Source: Linum tenue
Taxonomy: Eukaryota > Streptophyta > Magnoliopsida > Malpighiales > Linaceae
Length of the DNA stretch: 64,000 bases
Reading direction: 5' to 3'
NCBI GenBank assembly: GCA_946122785.1
Contig: CAMGYJ010000011.1
Span: 41,566,513 to 41,630,512, forward strand
A program made the translations under genes and the position numbers. Below are positions 1 to 11,659 of the stretch, one piece after another. The stretch's first letter is position 1; every line of letters begins with the position of its first letter. The notes under the pieces were generated by a model. That model did not search any database. It was not told the DNA's origin and saw only the letters and a program-made list of their open reading frames with translations.

Positions 1-712
1 ATGTAATACTCCAAATTACATTATTGTCCTCTTCTTCTACCTTTTGTCTGCTTCCCCTCCTTTCTTCATTTGTTTTTCGTTATTCGTTGTTTCACCTCCT
101 AATAATATCAAAATAAAAAAAGATAATAATTGAGGTTGCTTCTATCCAATAACCCAAGCTATTCTTCTTTCACATGCTTCTATCTCAAACCCAGAATCAG
201 ATCCAAGAAGGAAGAACCTCAAACCCAAAATCAGAGATATTGTATGACGGTCTGCAATTGACGATGAACAACAACAATGATGGCTCAATTTGCCAATAAA
301 ACCCATAAAATCCCAAAAGTGCGAATAATGCATCCCGAAAAATAACGAGTCTTCATCTTTTCCAGCCTCTATATCGTCCATAAAATCCTAATAAAACCAT
401 GAAATACAAAATACCCTGAAATCCCAAGGAGGAAGATGAGAGAAGGAAGAAGTGGAGGAATAGCATGGATCTAAGAGGTCGGATGGATGAAAGATATTGG
501 TGGTTCTCGCTGTCCCCTGGGTTGCGACGCTTGTCTCCCTCGTTAGCCATTGCACTGGAAGGCCATGGTGAATTCTTCGTTGGAGAAAATCTCGAACACT
601 CATGCTAGGTGGCAAAGCGGAAGTTCGTTCTTTAGTGAAATTAGAGGAGAACTGTTGGCAGAAATTGTCTCCTTTTGGGATGAATTGTTCACTTCTTGAT
701 TAGGCTTTATTG
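1..712. other. no recognised gene; possible minus-strand leader/ORF
   Basis: No domain or RNA gene is recognisable. On the minus strand an ATG in good context (CAATGGC, near 550) opens 65 codons down to about 353. A second frame reads through 388-615. Neither resembles a family I know, and both are AT-rich downstream. The MULE that follows sits directly upstream of this putative leader in the minus orientation, so the stretch could be a disrupted 5' end of a gene. That is inference only. Confidence 0.25.
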
Positions 713-957
713 GGAATGGGTTAGGGTGATTACTTGTTTTTTAGTAATCACGGTGGCAACCTTTTTATATACCATTAGATTTCACATTTTCCCTTCTTTT
801 TTAATCTTACGGTCAAAATTCTTTTAGGGTAATTATGGAAATGAAAAAGTGACCACACCCGATTATTCTATATAATCTATCCAAATCCCGTCGGTCGCCT
901 AAACCCTACTCCCATCCTCTCTCAACCGTCGCTCCCCTCTCACCTACGGTCCACACA

Positions 958-960
<3 letters not shown>

Positions 961-995
<35 letters not shown>
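961..995. repeat. (CT)n microsatellite
   Basis: About 17 uninterrupted CT units inside the MULE, immediately 5' of the GC-rich gene-like stretch. Pyrimidine tracts of this kind are common in plant 5' leaders. Confidence 0.9.
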
Positions 996-998
<3 letters not shown>

Positions 999-1185
999 TG
1001 GGCGACGGGCCTCATCGGCCAGCATGAGGCGGAGGCCAGCCTGGACGCCGGCCCCCCACTTAACTTCTCACACGGTGAACTTCTTATGTCGCTGGTCATT
1101 CTGTAAAAGCCCAAGTCTTTGTCTCTTGGGGAAATGCATAGAGGTACGTTTTTTTTTTTTTTTTTGCAGGTAATCTAGAATGGTA

Positions 1186-1600
1186 GTGTTTGCATTGGTA
1201 GAGGATTTGCTTTGGTAGCTATCTTGCATTTTATTTTGGTACTGTTTGCATTATGCTTTGGTAGTGTGCATTACGCTTTGGTAGTTACCTGCATTTGTGT
1301 TGGTTAGATGGAGCATTATATTTTGGTAGTTATCTGCATTTGGTTTGGTAGTGTTTGCATTATGCTTTGGTAGTTTCTCTGTATTTATTATGGTAGTGTT
1401 TGTATTGATTTATTTATGCAATGGTATTGTTTTGATTTCACAGTAGTAGTGGTATAGGTTGTTTTGGTATTTGTTTGACTTTTGTAATGATATAGATTGT
1501 TTATATTGGTAGTTTTCCTGTAATGGTATAGATTTATTTCTGAAATGGTATTGATGTTTTTCAAAATGGTAGTGGTTGTCTAATGGATTGGTAGTGATTT
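1186..1600. repeat. degenerate TTGGTAGT / TTTGCATTATGC array
   Basis: The words TTGGTAGT, ATGGTAGT and TGCATT recur about 15 times at irregular 20-40 bp spacing. This is an imperfect minisatellite filling most of the MULE interior. No coding potential is seen. Confidence 0.7.
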
Positions 1601-1838
1601 TGTGTTTTTTCTTTTGCAGAAAGATTGAGAAAAATATGGAAAGGAGATCTGGCTGGAGATCACGGAAGTGAGAGAAAGAGAAAAAATTGTAATTAATAGA
1701 TTTTTGTGACTACCTAAAATGTAATTTATTAAAATAAAATAATTAATATAATTTATTTTTTTATACCCAATTTATCCTTAGTAACCACGGTAATTACTAC
1801 TTTTGTAGTAATCACCGTAACCGCTCCCGGCTTTATTG

Positions 1839-3350
1839 AGCTTGAAAAGGAAGAAGGAAGAAGACTGGTCAGAGAAAAGAAAGAAGGAAGTTGGAATGAG
1901 GAGGGTAAGTTTTGAAGAAAAAAAAATTGATGGGGTTGAAAATAACTGATGAGATCAGATATTTCAAAAATCATCAATTTCAAAATCTTGATTGTAGTGA
2001 AATCCCCATTGAAATATTTCATCCAAATATTTGATAGTAAAATGACATTCCCATTAACATATATTTAACTGCTTCAAAGTTTCAAACGTTACCTTCATTA
2101 CGTCGTTTCCTTTTTGTCATCATCCTCAATGATAAACAATTAGAAAGAATGAGTGAAAAATCAAAATAAATTACTTTTAGTTAAGTGTAGCATGGTAAAT
2201 TTACTTTTAAGCCCTAAAATCCAATATCACAAAACCCATAATCAAATCCTATAAACGAAAAACAACTTTTAAAATTCAAAATGACTCAATTTCAATACAT
2301 ATCCTTTGTATTTCAAGTTCAGTGTTTACGGAAAATTGACAACCTAAAAAGAAAATAGGTAGGTCGATTTGCATGTTGAATTTTGATTTCTTTTATTGTG
2401 CTCGATTTTTCCGATTTTGGGGATTTTTACCACTACAAGGGGAATCAAAAGGAGAAGTCATCGTCAGGAAAGAACCCTAACAACAACGGCGACGAGGATG
2501 GACAAACTATTCCTCCCTTCACTAAACTTCTAAATTCTTTTTCATTTGCTTGATCTAATTCACTATAAGAAAAGTTGTTTAGTGTGAGTTATTTTACATG
2601 TTTTGCGTCGTTTTAATCGGCAAAACTTTTTTGGGTTGATCATTTAAGCGACGCGAAACCTGTCTACACTATCCGGATTTGTATTGGTTTCAATTGTCAA
2701 TTAAAAAAACAATAGCTCAAATCGAAACCGCCGGGATCGACCCAATTCCACCACCGCCTATCTAATAACCTCAAGTGCTTCCTCCGTATCACCGCATCCT
2801 TCAGCCAGGCCCAGCATCACACTTACATTGCTCATTCACTACATCCTTCTATTGTGTTTAATCCAAATTCTCTTTGCCAAATCATCCAAATTGTCGTTGG
2901 TCACCATCTAGGCATCACCAAATTGTCTTTGCCTAAATCATTTCCATCCATGCATGGATCCTGCCAATGGCATTGCAGCCCAATTTCTCCACTGCAATCG
3001 AGCTGGTCCAAATCAACATCCCGGAGACCATTCCAAAAGAGACAAAGATGTAAAGAACCGCTATTCCCCTATTTGTCACCGTCATCGTCGATTCAATTTT
3101 CCGTCTCGAACTACATCACTGATGTGTATAAACAAGTGATAAAATCCTAGGAGTCATCAAGGTCATATTTCTCGAGATCTTCTAATGCATAACTACTCAC
3201 ATCAGCCATCCATGTCATACACGAAATAAACATGCAAAGCAAGATGAGTAAAGTTGTTTAAGGGTTTTTCAATTATAATTGCATAAAAGTAAAGATACGT
3301 TATTGTAAGAGGTATTGAACTCATAAACTATCATGCACACTAGGGCTCAT
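1839..3350. other. intergenic, no gene recognised
   Basis: AT-rich sequence to about 2400, then a slightly more balanced stretch (2430-3170) with short ORFs on the plus strand (98 codons at 2854-3150). These have no recognisable domain or supporting splice structure. The stretch ends at the target site of the solo LTR. Confidence 0.5.
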
Positions 3351-4800
3351 TGATTCGGGCTCATTTGTATACTTTTTACCCTCGGTTTGCTTAGTCGTTT
3401 GAAGCATTTTTACTCCGAAAGGTTTGGTTTTAGTCCCTTGTTTTGGTGTTTTTCAGACTTTGGCATGTGGAACTAAGTCTGGATTCGAAAGTTAGACGAA
3501 AGGGCGAAAAATCAAGTCAAACGGGGGAAAGCAGCAGCATATCACGGTTTGGGCAGTGAGTTCACGGTCACTAAGACCGTGAACTGGAGGCGATTCCCGC
3601 GAACTGCCAGGCATCCATAACACAAATGGTTTTCACTGAACATGAGTCAGTTCACGATCGTAAGACCGTGAACTCAGGCCATTGCCCGTGAACTGGGATT
3701 AGAGATGCGGCGTTTCAACGTTGGTTCGCTGTCTGCGCTTTCATTTCAATGCCATGAACTAAGAACGTGAACTGAGCCCGATCTAGGTATATAAAGGAGG
3801 TTGAGCCAAAGGAGAAGAGGAGAGACCTAGTGTGAGAAAATTCTTCATCTTCAGATTTCTAGAGTGAGAAAATGAAGAACCAAAGAAGAGGAGAAGCTAG
3901 GGTTTCATCGTTAAGCAAGGATTTGAGAATTCTTGCCCCAAAGGAGGATCTCTTCAACACAAAGAGCAAGGCTAGCATCTCTTTGATGGTTTTCCTTCTT
4001 CTCTCTTGTGTTTTCCCTTCTCCTAGCATGGAGTAGTCCCTTATTTCACTTGGGTGTTTGTAAACCCTAGCTACAATTATGTGAATGCTTGATAGATTGA
4101 ATGATTTGTGTGTGGTTGTGTTTAATGTGAATGTGGAGGTATTATTCATGAATGATTGTGTTGTGTGAAATCCTATCAATCTAATTGTTATTTTAACCTA
4201 GGTAGAGAGAAAATCCCCTTCCTTTCTTTGAAAGAGGCTTGAATGTTGGGTTTTCTTAGGCAATTCATTGTCTTTTAGTTAGGTTAATGAAGGGAAAACC
4301 TACTATTTCGTATTAGCACCTAGGGTTTGGTTGTGGTTGGCTGTCTAAACTCCGATTCGAGGGAGAAGTCTAACCAATCCTTAGTCAATAGGTCAAGAGA
4401 GTCACGTCAGTGGCTTGGATCGCATCCCTTTCCCTCAACCTAGAGACTAAGAGGGTGGCGCTTGGCCACTTGTTACACTTCCCTACGGTTTACAACCCCC
4501 TCAACACACACGACCATTCGATCCAACAAGTCGTAATTGCTAGCTAGGGAGAGCAACACCTGGGTGAAGCCTTCTCAATTAGTGTCAAATCCATTTACTT
4601 TTGCAAACTCTTTAGCTTTAGATTGTTTTTTTTTTTTTTGCCAAAAATCAACCGCTAGATAATGTTACAAACAATCGAAGTAGGGGTACATGAACCGGCA
4701 CTGGTCGATATTTAAACATACTTGCCATGTACTGCATCCGGTTAAGGTTTATACTTCGGCCTAATTGGGAGTTTTAAAGTGGTGCATTCAAGTTGAGTCA
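3351..4800 (+). mobile_element. solo LTR, Athila-like family
   Basis: Begins TGATTCGGGCTC and ends TTGAGTCA. It is flanked by the 5-bp duplication CTCAT (3346-3350, 4801-4805), with no primer-binding site or internal region following, so this is a solo LTR. Its termini match the two other Athila-type LTRs in the window: the relic LTR at 45.8-47.1 kb starts with nearly the same GATTCGGGCTC, and all three end in GAGTCA. A TATA box (TATATAAAGG, 3788-3797) follows a region (about 3540-3780) in which GTTCACGGTC/GACCGTGAAC words recur as inverted pairs. The solo LTR likely arose by LTR-LTR recombination. Confidence 0.82.
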
Positions 4801-4805
4801 CTCAT

Positions 4806-5763
4806 TGATATCATGCATCGATGCTTCATCTATTTTAATGTGACATCCCTTCCTCTAAGGCGAATCCTTATCTATAGCTGCAGCCTGCAGACCCCCTATT
4901 TCGACAAGGCTAAGCACTCGAGTATAGTGTTACGATATATGTGCAGTCGTACTAAACTAGTAGGTCGTGCCCTCTATTTATAGGGGATAATATCGGCCCA
5001 AAACATCCTAAACCCACTAGGAAAGAGTCTCATAAACCTTGTAGGCTAAGTAAACTTCGTCAACAAGGCAAGGAAGAGCGGTAATAGGGTGGCGATTGGA
5101 TCTGTCACTCTGTTTCTTCATGGGTTAGCTTCCTGATCCATGGACTTCTGTTCGTGACAATTTGGCTGCAACTTGATGGAGCAGCGGTTGGACAGCTTAC
5201 TTGGGACGCCGCTCATTTTTTCTTCAGATTGGGCCAACTCTTCCTCCTATGGGCTTGTCTTGGGATAATGTAGCAACTTCTAGTGACTTCCCCGTCATTG
5301 GACCACTTCTTTCTCACTAAAGCTCCTTAATCTTCTCTTTATAGCTCATTTAGTCCTCTAGAGTTCTTTAGTGCTTGATCCAATCTTCCTTATATTATTT
5401 TGTACCTTCAAAACCAACAAAAACATACCAAGAAGGCATCAAAAGTACAAGAACCATTCCTAGTTCCCTTAAAAATTCATTAATCAAATAGTTATTATTT
5501 AGACAAGAAATACCCTTGAATGACTAAAGATGCATTGATAGAAGGCGAAAATGTATCAAGAAGAGAGTGGCAAACACTATTGGATCTGCTATTTGCTTAT
5601 TTTAACGATTTAATTGATCTACGACATTGGTATTTTAATAGCTTTGATGTCTATATTGTTATTTTTGGTTCTCGATTTAGTAGTTTGCAAATCCAGATTT
5701 AATGCTTGGTGTGTATTTTATAATGTTATTAAAATTAAGTCAAACCAGACAGTTGGACTAATA
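4806..5763. other. intergenic, no gene recognised
   Basis: Non-coding by inspection. Short ORFs of 60-72 codons lack any recognisable motif. The stretch may include remains of older retroelement LTRs, but I could not define ends or target-site duplications. Confidence 0.4.
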
Positions 5764-5771
5764 AAACTGGG

Positions 5772-6213
5772 CAGGGGTGGCTATACGGTTCCGTCCGGTT
5801 AAATTGGCCCAAATTGATCCGGTCCAGTCCGGTTTTTTTGAAAATATAAGGACCAAAGATTGGATTGGATACAGTCCGGTCTTGATCCGGTCCGGTCTTG
5901 ACCCGGTCCGGTCCCAATTCAGTCTTGATTTTATATTGAGATTGTGGGAATTTGAGTGGCCTAAGGCCTAAAAGGGTGAGGAGTTGGTTAAGTTTTGTAA
6001 TAAGTGCAAAGGTTTGTGACCGTTTATGCAAATTACCCTTAAGTTTTGGGTGTTAAGCTCTCTTATCCGGTCTTTATCCGGTTTTTTACCTCAAATCTAA
6101 GCCCAAAGATTGGATTGGATTGTTTACTATCCGGTCCCGGTCCGGTCTCGGTCCGGGTTATACGGTCCGATTTCCGGTTTTTCATCCGGTCCCGGTCCAA
6201 ATAGCCAGCCCTA
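5772..6213. mobile_element. hAT-type MITE, 442 bp
   Basis: Flanked by an exact 8-bp duplication AAACTGGG (5764-5771, 6214-6221), as for hAT elements. The left end CAGGGGTGGCTAT and the right end (reverse complement TAGGGCTGGCTAT) are inverted. The interior is filled with subterminal repeats of CCGGTCC/CCGGTCTTGATC, candidate transposase-binding words. It has no coding capacity, so it depends on a transposase supplied elsewhere. Confidence 0.88.
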
Positions 6214-6525
6214 AAACTGGGAATCGCCTTCCGAGCCGATTCGGCACTCTAAAATTGCCTCCTGTTAAAGATAGGCCGGCCGGCAAAGGGGCTGAATAGT
6301 CAAATGATCGAAACACTTAAACTGACTGATCGGTTCTCATCATTGCACCCACCCGAAAAAATTGAAATCCCTAACGATGCTAGCTGATGGCGTTCTCTAG
6401 ACCAACAATCCATACCAAAGCATATGATGCCCCATTGCCCTTCTCCCCTGCCATGAAGTCAACCCAAATGTCTACACCGAAGACAATGGGTTCCATTGCG
6501 AGCGGTTTGCTGCTTGGGAATCGAA

Positions 6526-7047
6526 CTAAGGCAAGATAAAGAATAAAGATGAGGAGATCCAAAAGGCACTTGGCTGGAGAGTTCCACTGTCGATGCTATG
6601 GGGGTCAACTAACCCCTCTAGGGATTCTGCAAATACAACATCAATTATGCAATTTGGGGGCCTTTCAACCCAACAAAACATAGAATCACAGGGCACCTTA
6701 ATACGAGCTAAGGTGTGGACCACATTGTTTGTTTGTCGATGCACAAAACCTCATCGCTACACCTTCAGGATTGCCTCGCCATCTTTTTCCAATTCCATCA
6801 ACAATCCCATAATCTTCTCACATTGAATACCGATTTTTTTCCGATCGAAGTCCCTCCTATGAAACTTTAAGATTAAAGCTTCACAATCAGTTTCTACTAT
6901 CAAGGGTACAGACCACATACTGTAACTTCTTTAATCCCAATTTCAATGGTTGGAGCTTCGGTGTCATCAACCTAGCATAGACCTCATTCCCTTCTCGTGA
7001 ATCTAAACACAAAATTTTCATCCCAGACCCTCACAGGCACAGCTCCT
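6526..7047 (-). pseudogene. LINE RNase H segment (3' part of split LINE)
   Basis: Minus-strand frames give pieces of the plant LINE RNase H domain, notably a VVETDCEALILK-like stretch and HRQTNNVVHTLARIK, the usual xxxxN-VAHxLAR tail. It is broken by stops and frameshifts. The segment stops exactly at the target site of the Athila element, and the preceding part of the same LINE resumes on the other side of that element (20189 onward). This is therefore one old LINE split by a later insertion. The 3' poly(A) could not be placed. Confidence 0.65.
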
Positions 7048-8409
7048 TGACTCACTCCTACTGTCAATCTATAAAATGGCCAAGTGTAACCACTTCCTAA
7101 AGCGTAGTATAGCGGGTTTGGATTTTAATGTCAACCCGGGTCCTAGATGTGATGACTACTCGGTGAAGTCTTGTTATTTAGCAGTGAACTTTTAGTGCAA
7201 CTCAAGCAAACAAAAACACAAAGCAAGTAAGCGGTTGTTGTCAAGTCAAGAGAGATCACCCGGATATGGATCCCCCTAGACTGCAGTTAAGTCGGATTGC
7301 AATTTACCAAGTTCAGTTTTCATGAAAGTTATACTGCGGAAGGTTCTTAATTAGCCTGAAGTCTCGACTAAAGGTCTCCAGACCCTCTCAATCTGAGTCT
7401 CTAGCGGGCGACTAACCTCCACCGGAGTAAACAGATTGAGGCCCTAACGAACCAAACCTCCACTACCGAATTGAATTCGGTACAGAACAGCGAATTGGCT
7501 CCTCGACTAAAGTCACCAATTCGCCACCTTCGATTAAGGGTACTCTATCAACCTAGGCAGATATTCTCATTCTAGGTCAAAGCAGAAACAACAGGAATTT
7601 GATCAGGATTCAAGTCATTCAATCATTCAAACCTTAATCGAATATAATCAATTCACAAACTCTGTACTTGGGTTCATACAATCAGACCTAGCATACAAAT
7701 CTAGGGTTCCCCATACCCAGATGAATGGGGGAACTACTTCATAGAGAAAGAAGCAAAAGTAGATTCAGACGCGGAAATCATACTGTGAAGATGGATTTCT
7801 GCTCCTGGACGTTTAATCGCACTTCTCCAAGCTCAAGCCGGGCTCCAATGGTGATGAAGATCGATCTATGACGCTTGGGAACTCTGGTTCGTCGCTTTCT
7901 CTCTCTAGGTATCGCTTTCTCTCTCAAAAACTCGGAACCCTCTGAAAATTGGCCTTCTTTCCCTTTTATCAGCTGCCACCGCGATACCCGGTCGAAATAC
8001 CCGGTCGGGTATTTAGGGGTTCGACCGGGTATTATCCAAAACGCGCCGTTTCAACTAAGGGGAAAATCCCCGGTCTGTCCTCATAATCCCCGACCGGGGA
8101 TTTTAGGCATTTGCCCGGGCCCCCTTCTGCTTCTCACGGACGCTCGAAGTGAAAAATACCCGGTCAAGGCCAGACAATACCCGGTCGGGTATTCCTGCTT
8201 TTGGCCGGGTATTTTGGTCCAACAGCCTCCTTCGTCCCAACTTCGCTCCTTTCGACCCGGAACTCGTTCCTCCGCCTCGATTCCAACGCCGGGACCTGAA
8301 ATGTGACATAAACACATACCCTAGCGTGAAATCGGCTTAAAACACGAGATTCCTCACCACAAACGGCTTCAGAATAGGGGTGAAAACATGTATAATTATC
8401 GGTCTATCA
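7048..8409 (-). repeat. 3' LTR of the Athila element (left copy)
   Basis: 1362 bp, TG...CA ended in either reading (TGACTCACTCC...GGTCTATCA on the plus strand). In element orientation the U3 carries repeated inverted words: ATACCCGGTCGGGTAT at 7998-8013 and 8177-8192, ATCCCCGACCGGGGAT at 8086-8101, plus half sites. These are followed by a TATA-like GATAAAAGGG (7961-7970 on the plus strand). A 143-codon plus-strand ORF inside it is just LTR sequence. Confidence 0.95.
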
Positions 8410-8422
8410 AACTCCCCCACAC
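8410..8422 (-). promoter_or_regulatory. polypurine tract
   Basis: In element orientation the bases before the 3' LTR read AGTGTGGGGGAGTT, a purine-rich tract directly abutting TGATAGACC. This is the expected primer for plus-strand DNA synthesis. Close relatives of the motif recur inside the element at 9346-9360 and 11165-11177. Confidence 0.85.
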
Positions 8423-9649
8423 TTAACCGTTTGCTTGTCCCCAAGCAAACCTAACTCAAACCAATGCAGCTCTCCAGACCTCTATAGCAACAAACAACCT
8501 CGATCGTCGGTAGAGGACTTCCTAGATCATTTAGCAACTTACGAGGTCAACCGACACACAAGTCATCTCATAGCTTCTTCGGCGAGAGCACTAGTCTCGA
8601 GTCGGCATCATGGCAAATAGTGAACAGAGGACAAATGAATCGTGGATGAAGGGACTCTCAAAAACAAAAGATCATGGACTCACATCAATTCAAGGTGCTC
8701 GATTTTCTTTTTGAACATGGTTGTAACCCTTTTCTTTCTTCTTTTTGCTTGTTTTTCTGTTTTTCTCTTCTTCTTTTTTTTCACGGGTTCCAACCTGTTT
8801 CTGCAGAAAACGGGGGCTCCCACCTAGCAAAGGTTTTGCGGGAGCCCGGCTCTTACCGGCCATGCCAGAAGCGGGTGTCTCGAGCCTCGTGCGGGGAAAG
8901 ACATGTAAGGGGGCTGGAGGTAGTAGGTGGAAATTGGGAACGGATTCCCGTCTCCCCTTACACACTTTCGCCCTATTCGCACGGGAGACGTTATTTTAAA
9001 GCACATTTTCGAGCACCTGTTATTTTCAAAACATGATACAAGAGTCCATGACAGGCAGAGAGTCCACAACACCACACAATTCAAGGGTCCTAAGATCACT
9101 AATTCACTCAATCAACCAACACAATATGAAGAAGAAATGAGACTTCTTAAACGCATCAACATCCTCCATAGTGCTACACTACCTCCCTAGGTTGCAAATC
9201 ACTACAGAGACTGTCAATTCAAAGCATATTGAGCAGGCAATTGCAAGGAACACGCACTTGGAGCCCTCAAATTTAAAAATTTGGACAGTGGACTAGGCTC
9301 CAAGCACACAAACAGAGCTAATGCAGTCACAAAATAAACATCATCCCCCCCACACTTAAGAACGACATTGCCCTCAATGGAGAAGAGAAAAAGAAAGGGG
9401 AACGATGTTACCGGTTTGCACAGACTGCAGGAGACTGGAAGTGGACCAGTCGGCATGGGACGGACTGGAGCGAGGACCAGTCGGGAACACAGGCAGAGCT
9501 AAAGGAGACCAACAAGCTCAAACACTTACGTTAGGTCCAATGGTCAGCCCAATAGTACAGCATCCAAAAGGAAAAGAAAAAGGAACAAAAACCGACACAA
9601 AACAGACAGTTTGCATGCTGACAAAGATAAAAACTCTCAAAACATGCCC
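8423..9649 (-). other. 3' untranslated region of the Athila element
   Basis: About 1.2 kb between the 3' ORF stop and the polypurine tract, without a credible ORF. It includes a pyrimidine/purine-rich stretch (8690-8790) and a second PPT-like motif (CCCCCCCACACTTAAG, 9346-9361). Parts of it (around 8935-9400) are recognisably homologous to the internal part of the Athila relic at 44.4-44.9 kb. Confidence 0.7.
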
Positions 9650-11090
9650 CTAGGGTCCTCCAAGACCGGAGAAATCAATCTGATCCAGAAGGTCGTCGAC
9701 ACCATCCTCCGGTGGCTGCCGTGGCGATGAATGCTCCCACCGGGTGGTCCAGTGGTGCTCCTCTGGAGGGTGGCAAGCCTGGAGCAGATGCTCGGAATAC
9801 TCCATCAGACGGCGGCCTCGATCTCTCTCCCGCTCGATGAGAGCAGTAGTCACTCCCATGCTGGTCTCCAAGCGGCCAAGGCGCGCATCAACGCCCGTCA
9901 TCCTGGACCGGTACTCGGCCTGGTGGGCCGAATACTGCTGATAGAACTGGACCTGATGGTCCATGAGCTGCTGGTTCTGAAGACCTAGCTGCTGGAACTG
10001 GAGCCCCATCTGCTGGAACTGCTCCGTGAAGAAGTCCATCGACGGACCAGAAGGACCAGAGGAGGATTCACCTCTCACCGGTCTCCGTCGAGGCTGAAGA
10101 TCCCCAGGGGGGGAGAGCGAGGGCTCCGGCTCATCGGCATCCATAGCGCCGTCATCATCATCATCAGCATCCTCATCTACCTCCTCGCCCGAGTAGTCCG
10201 CATCCTCCTCGTCCGAGTCCAGATCAATCACCTCCTTGGGGGGGATGGAAAGCCCATCCACCCAGGTGCGGATGTCATCCGTGGCCAGGAGGCGTGCGCT
10301 GTGGAGCACGTCCCGGCTGAGGGGTGCGGAGCCGCCCCTCACAGTCGCATTATGAAGCCCCTGAAAGCTGATGTCGAAATGCCTCGCCAACCGTGTGATC
10401 AGGGGACCACAGAAGAGGTGGGTGGGATGCCCGTGGCACCGGGAGAAGGTGAGGGCCACGAAGGATCCCAGGTGGAGCATGTGCTCCGGGTTCCCCATCG
10501 AGTACATGGCATACAACACCCGCTTCGGGAGCTTATGCGAACCGGTGGCGTTGGGGACGATGGATCGTGTGATCAGCAAGTTCAGGATGTGCCACTGCGG
10601 CTTGAGGGTGATGACGTAGGTCTGACCAGCATCGAAGTAGTCGTAGCCATGGGCGAAGCTTGGCTATCCTGCGATAGAATGCATCCTGGTTCCAGTCGGT
10701 CGGGTGGGCAACCTCAATCTCATGGGCATCGAACGGGTGGTAATCGATCCCCAGAGCGTGGGCCAACCCGTCGATGGTCAGCTCCCTGTGGTGGCCACCC
10801 ATCCGGAATGTCACTGCATATTCGTCCCGGGCCATCGTGCGGTCATAGTGAAAGGTGATGTAGAACTCCCACACCAGCTCCGTGTAGGTAGGCTCGTCGA
10901 TGGTCAGCAACGTCCGCCAATCGCGGGGACTGATAGCGGCGCTGAGCTCCTGCAAACAGTGGAGCTGATCGAACACCGCCCACTCGAGGTGGTAGTGGCG
11001 CTCCAGTCTCCCCCGGATCACCTTGAGGAACTGATCCGCATACTCCACGTGCAGGCGCAGATCCTGCACAAAGGGATGGTCCTGCGACAT
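9650..11090 (-). pseudogene. Athila extra 3' ORF, frameshifted
   Basis: Starts at the ATG at 11088-11090 (MSQDHPFVQDLRLHVEY), four bases after a U-rich splice-acceptor-like TTTTGATTTTGCAG. The N-terminal half carries WRTLLTIDEPTYTELVWEF and FRMGGHHRELTIDGLAHALG, a pattern I associate with the ATHILA ORF-1-like family (recalled, not searched). The reading frame shifts once near 10655-10675. After that the other frame continues to the stop at 9650 through an acidic stretch (about residues 250-290 of the conceptual product), then a Gln-rich, probably coiled-coil region. No transmembrane segment is seen, so an envelope role is not supported. Function unknown; the product could be a nucleic-acid-binding or packaging accessory. 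Confidence 0.7.
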
Positions 11091-11659
11091 GTTCCTGCAA
11101 AATCAAAACACCATAGGTGGAGCCAAGAAAACTGGTCAGGACCAACAGCATGGGTTCATCACTTCCCCCACACTTAAGGTCACCTAGGCTAACAATGGTA
11201 CGCACAGCTGGTTGAATCACAGGCGACTCAACCGGAATCACGCAAGAAGCACAGAACCAATTACATTCACGACAGGGCAGCACATACCCCACAGATAAAA
11301 CCATGCAAGCCTAAGGCATCCCCCCTACTCTAATCCAGGCATGCAAACACAGTTCTCGGTCCTACAGTCTACAGTTCGATTCTCCAGAAAAAGAGTAAGT
11401 AATAAGAAACACACCTGGAAACTCAAGTGGAACTGTAGTGCGGACACGAGAAAAAGGGGAAGGATGCGAGGGGGGGCAAAAAAAAATCGGCTGGAACTTG
11501 CCGCAAAGTCGCCGGAAATTGACCGGCGACGGTGGCGGTGGCCGGCGGCGGATAGTGGCGGCCGGCGACGGCCAAAGAGGAGAGAGGGGAGAGGAAATGA
11601 GAGTAGAGAGAGAAGGGATTTTGGAAAAAATGAGGGTAGAGAGAGAAATGACCGGGGGT

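Larger units (their letters stand above)
713..1828. mobile_element. non-autonomous MULE with 10-bp TSD
   Basis: Bounded by an exact 10-bp direct repeat GGCTTTATTG (703-712 and 1829-1838), the size typical of Mutator-like elements. The ends are inverted: the left begins GGAATGGGTTAGGGTGATTA and the right, reverse-complemented, begins GGGAGCGGTTACGGTGATTA. Similarity continues for about 45-50 bp through the AGTAATYAC-GTGG block. No transposase is seen. The interior holds a gene-like GC-rich stretch (about 895-1140), a CT microsatellite and a long TTGGTAGT-rich degenerate array ending in TTTTCTTTTGCAG, which looks like a splice acceptor. A captured gene piece (Pack-MULE) is possible but the parent is not recognised. 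Confidence 0.8.

Noticed and set aside
2854..3150. 98-codon ORF
   Set aside because: No recognisable domain, odd composition, no splice or leader support.
4621..4700. possible LTR end at the T-rich tract near 4625-4640
   Set aside because: Alignment with the other two Athila LTRs continues to GAGTCA at 4800, where an exact target duplication is found.
7875..8306. 143-codon plus-strand ORF, repeated at 19654-20085
   Set aside because: It lies in both LTRs antisense to the element and is conserved only because the LTRs are recent duplicates. Its content follows the palindromic words, not a protein family.
10301..10858. 185-codon plus-strand ORF
   Set aside because: Antisense shadow of the Athila 3' ORF; the minus-strand frames carry the family motifs.
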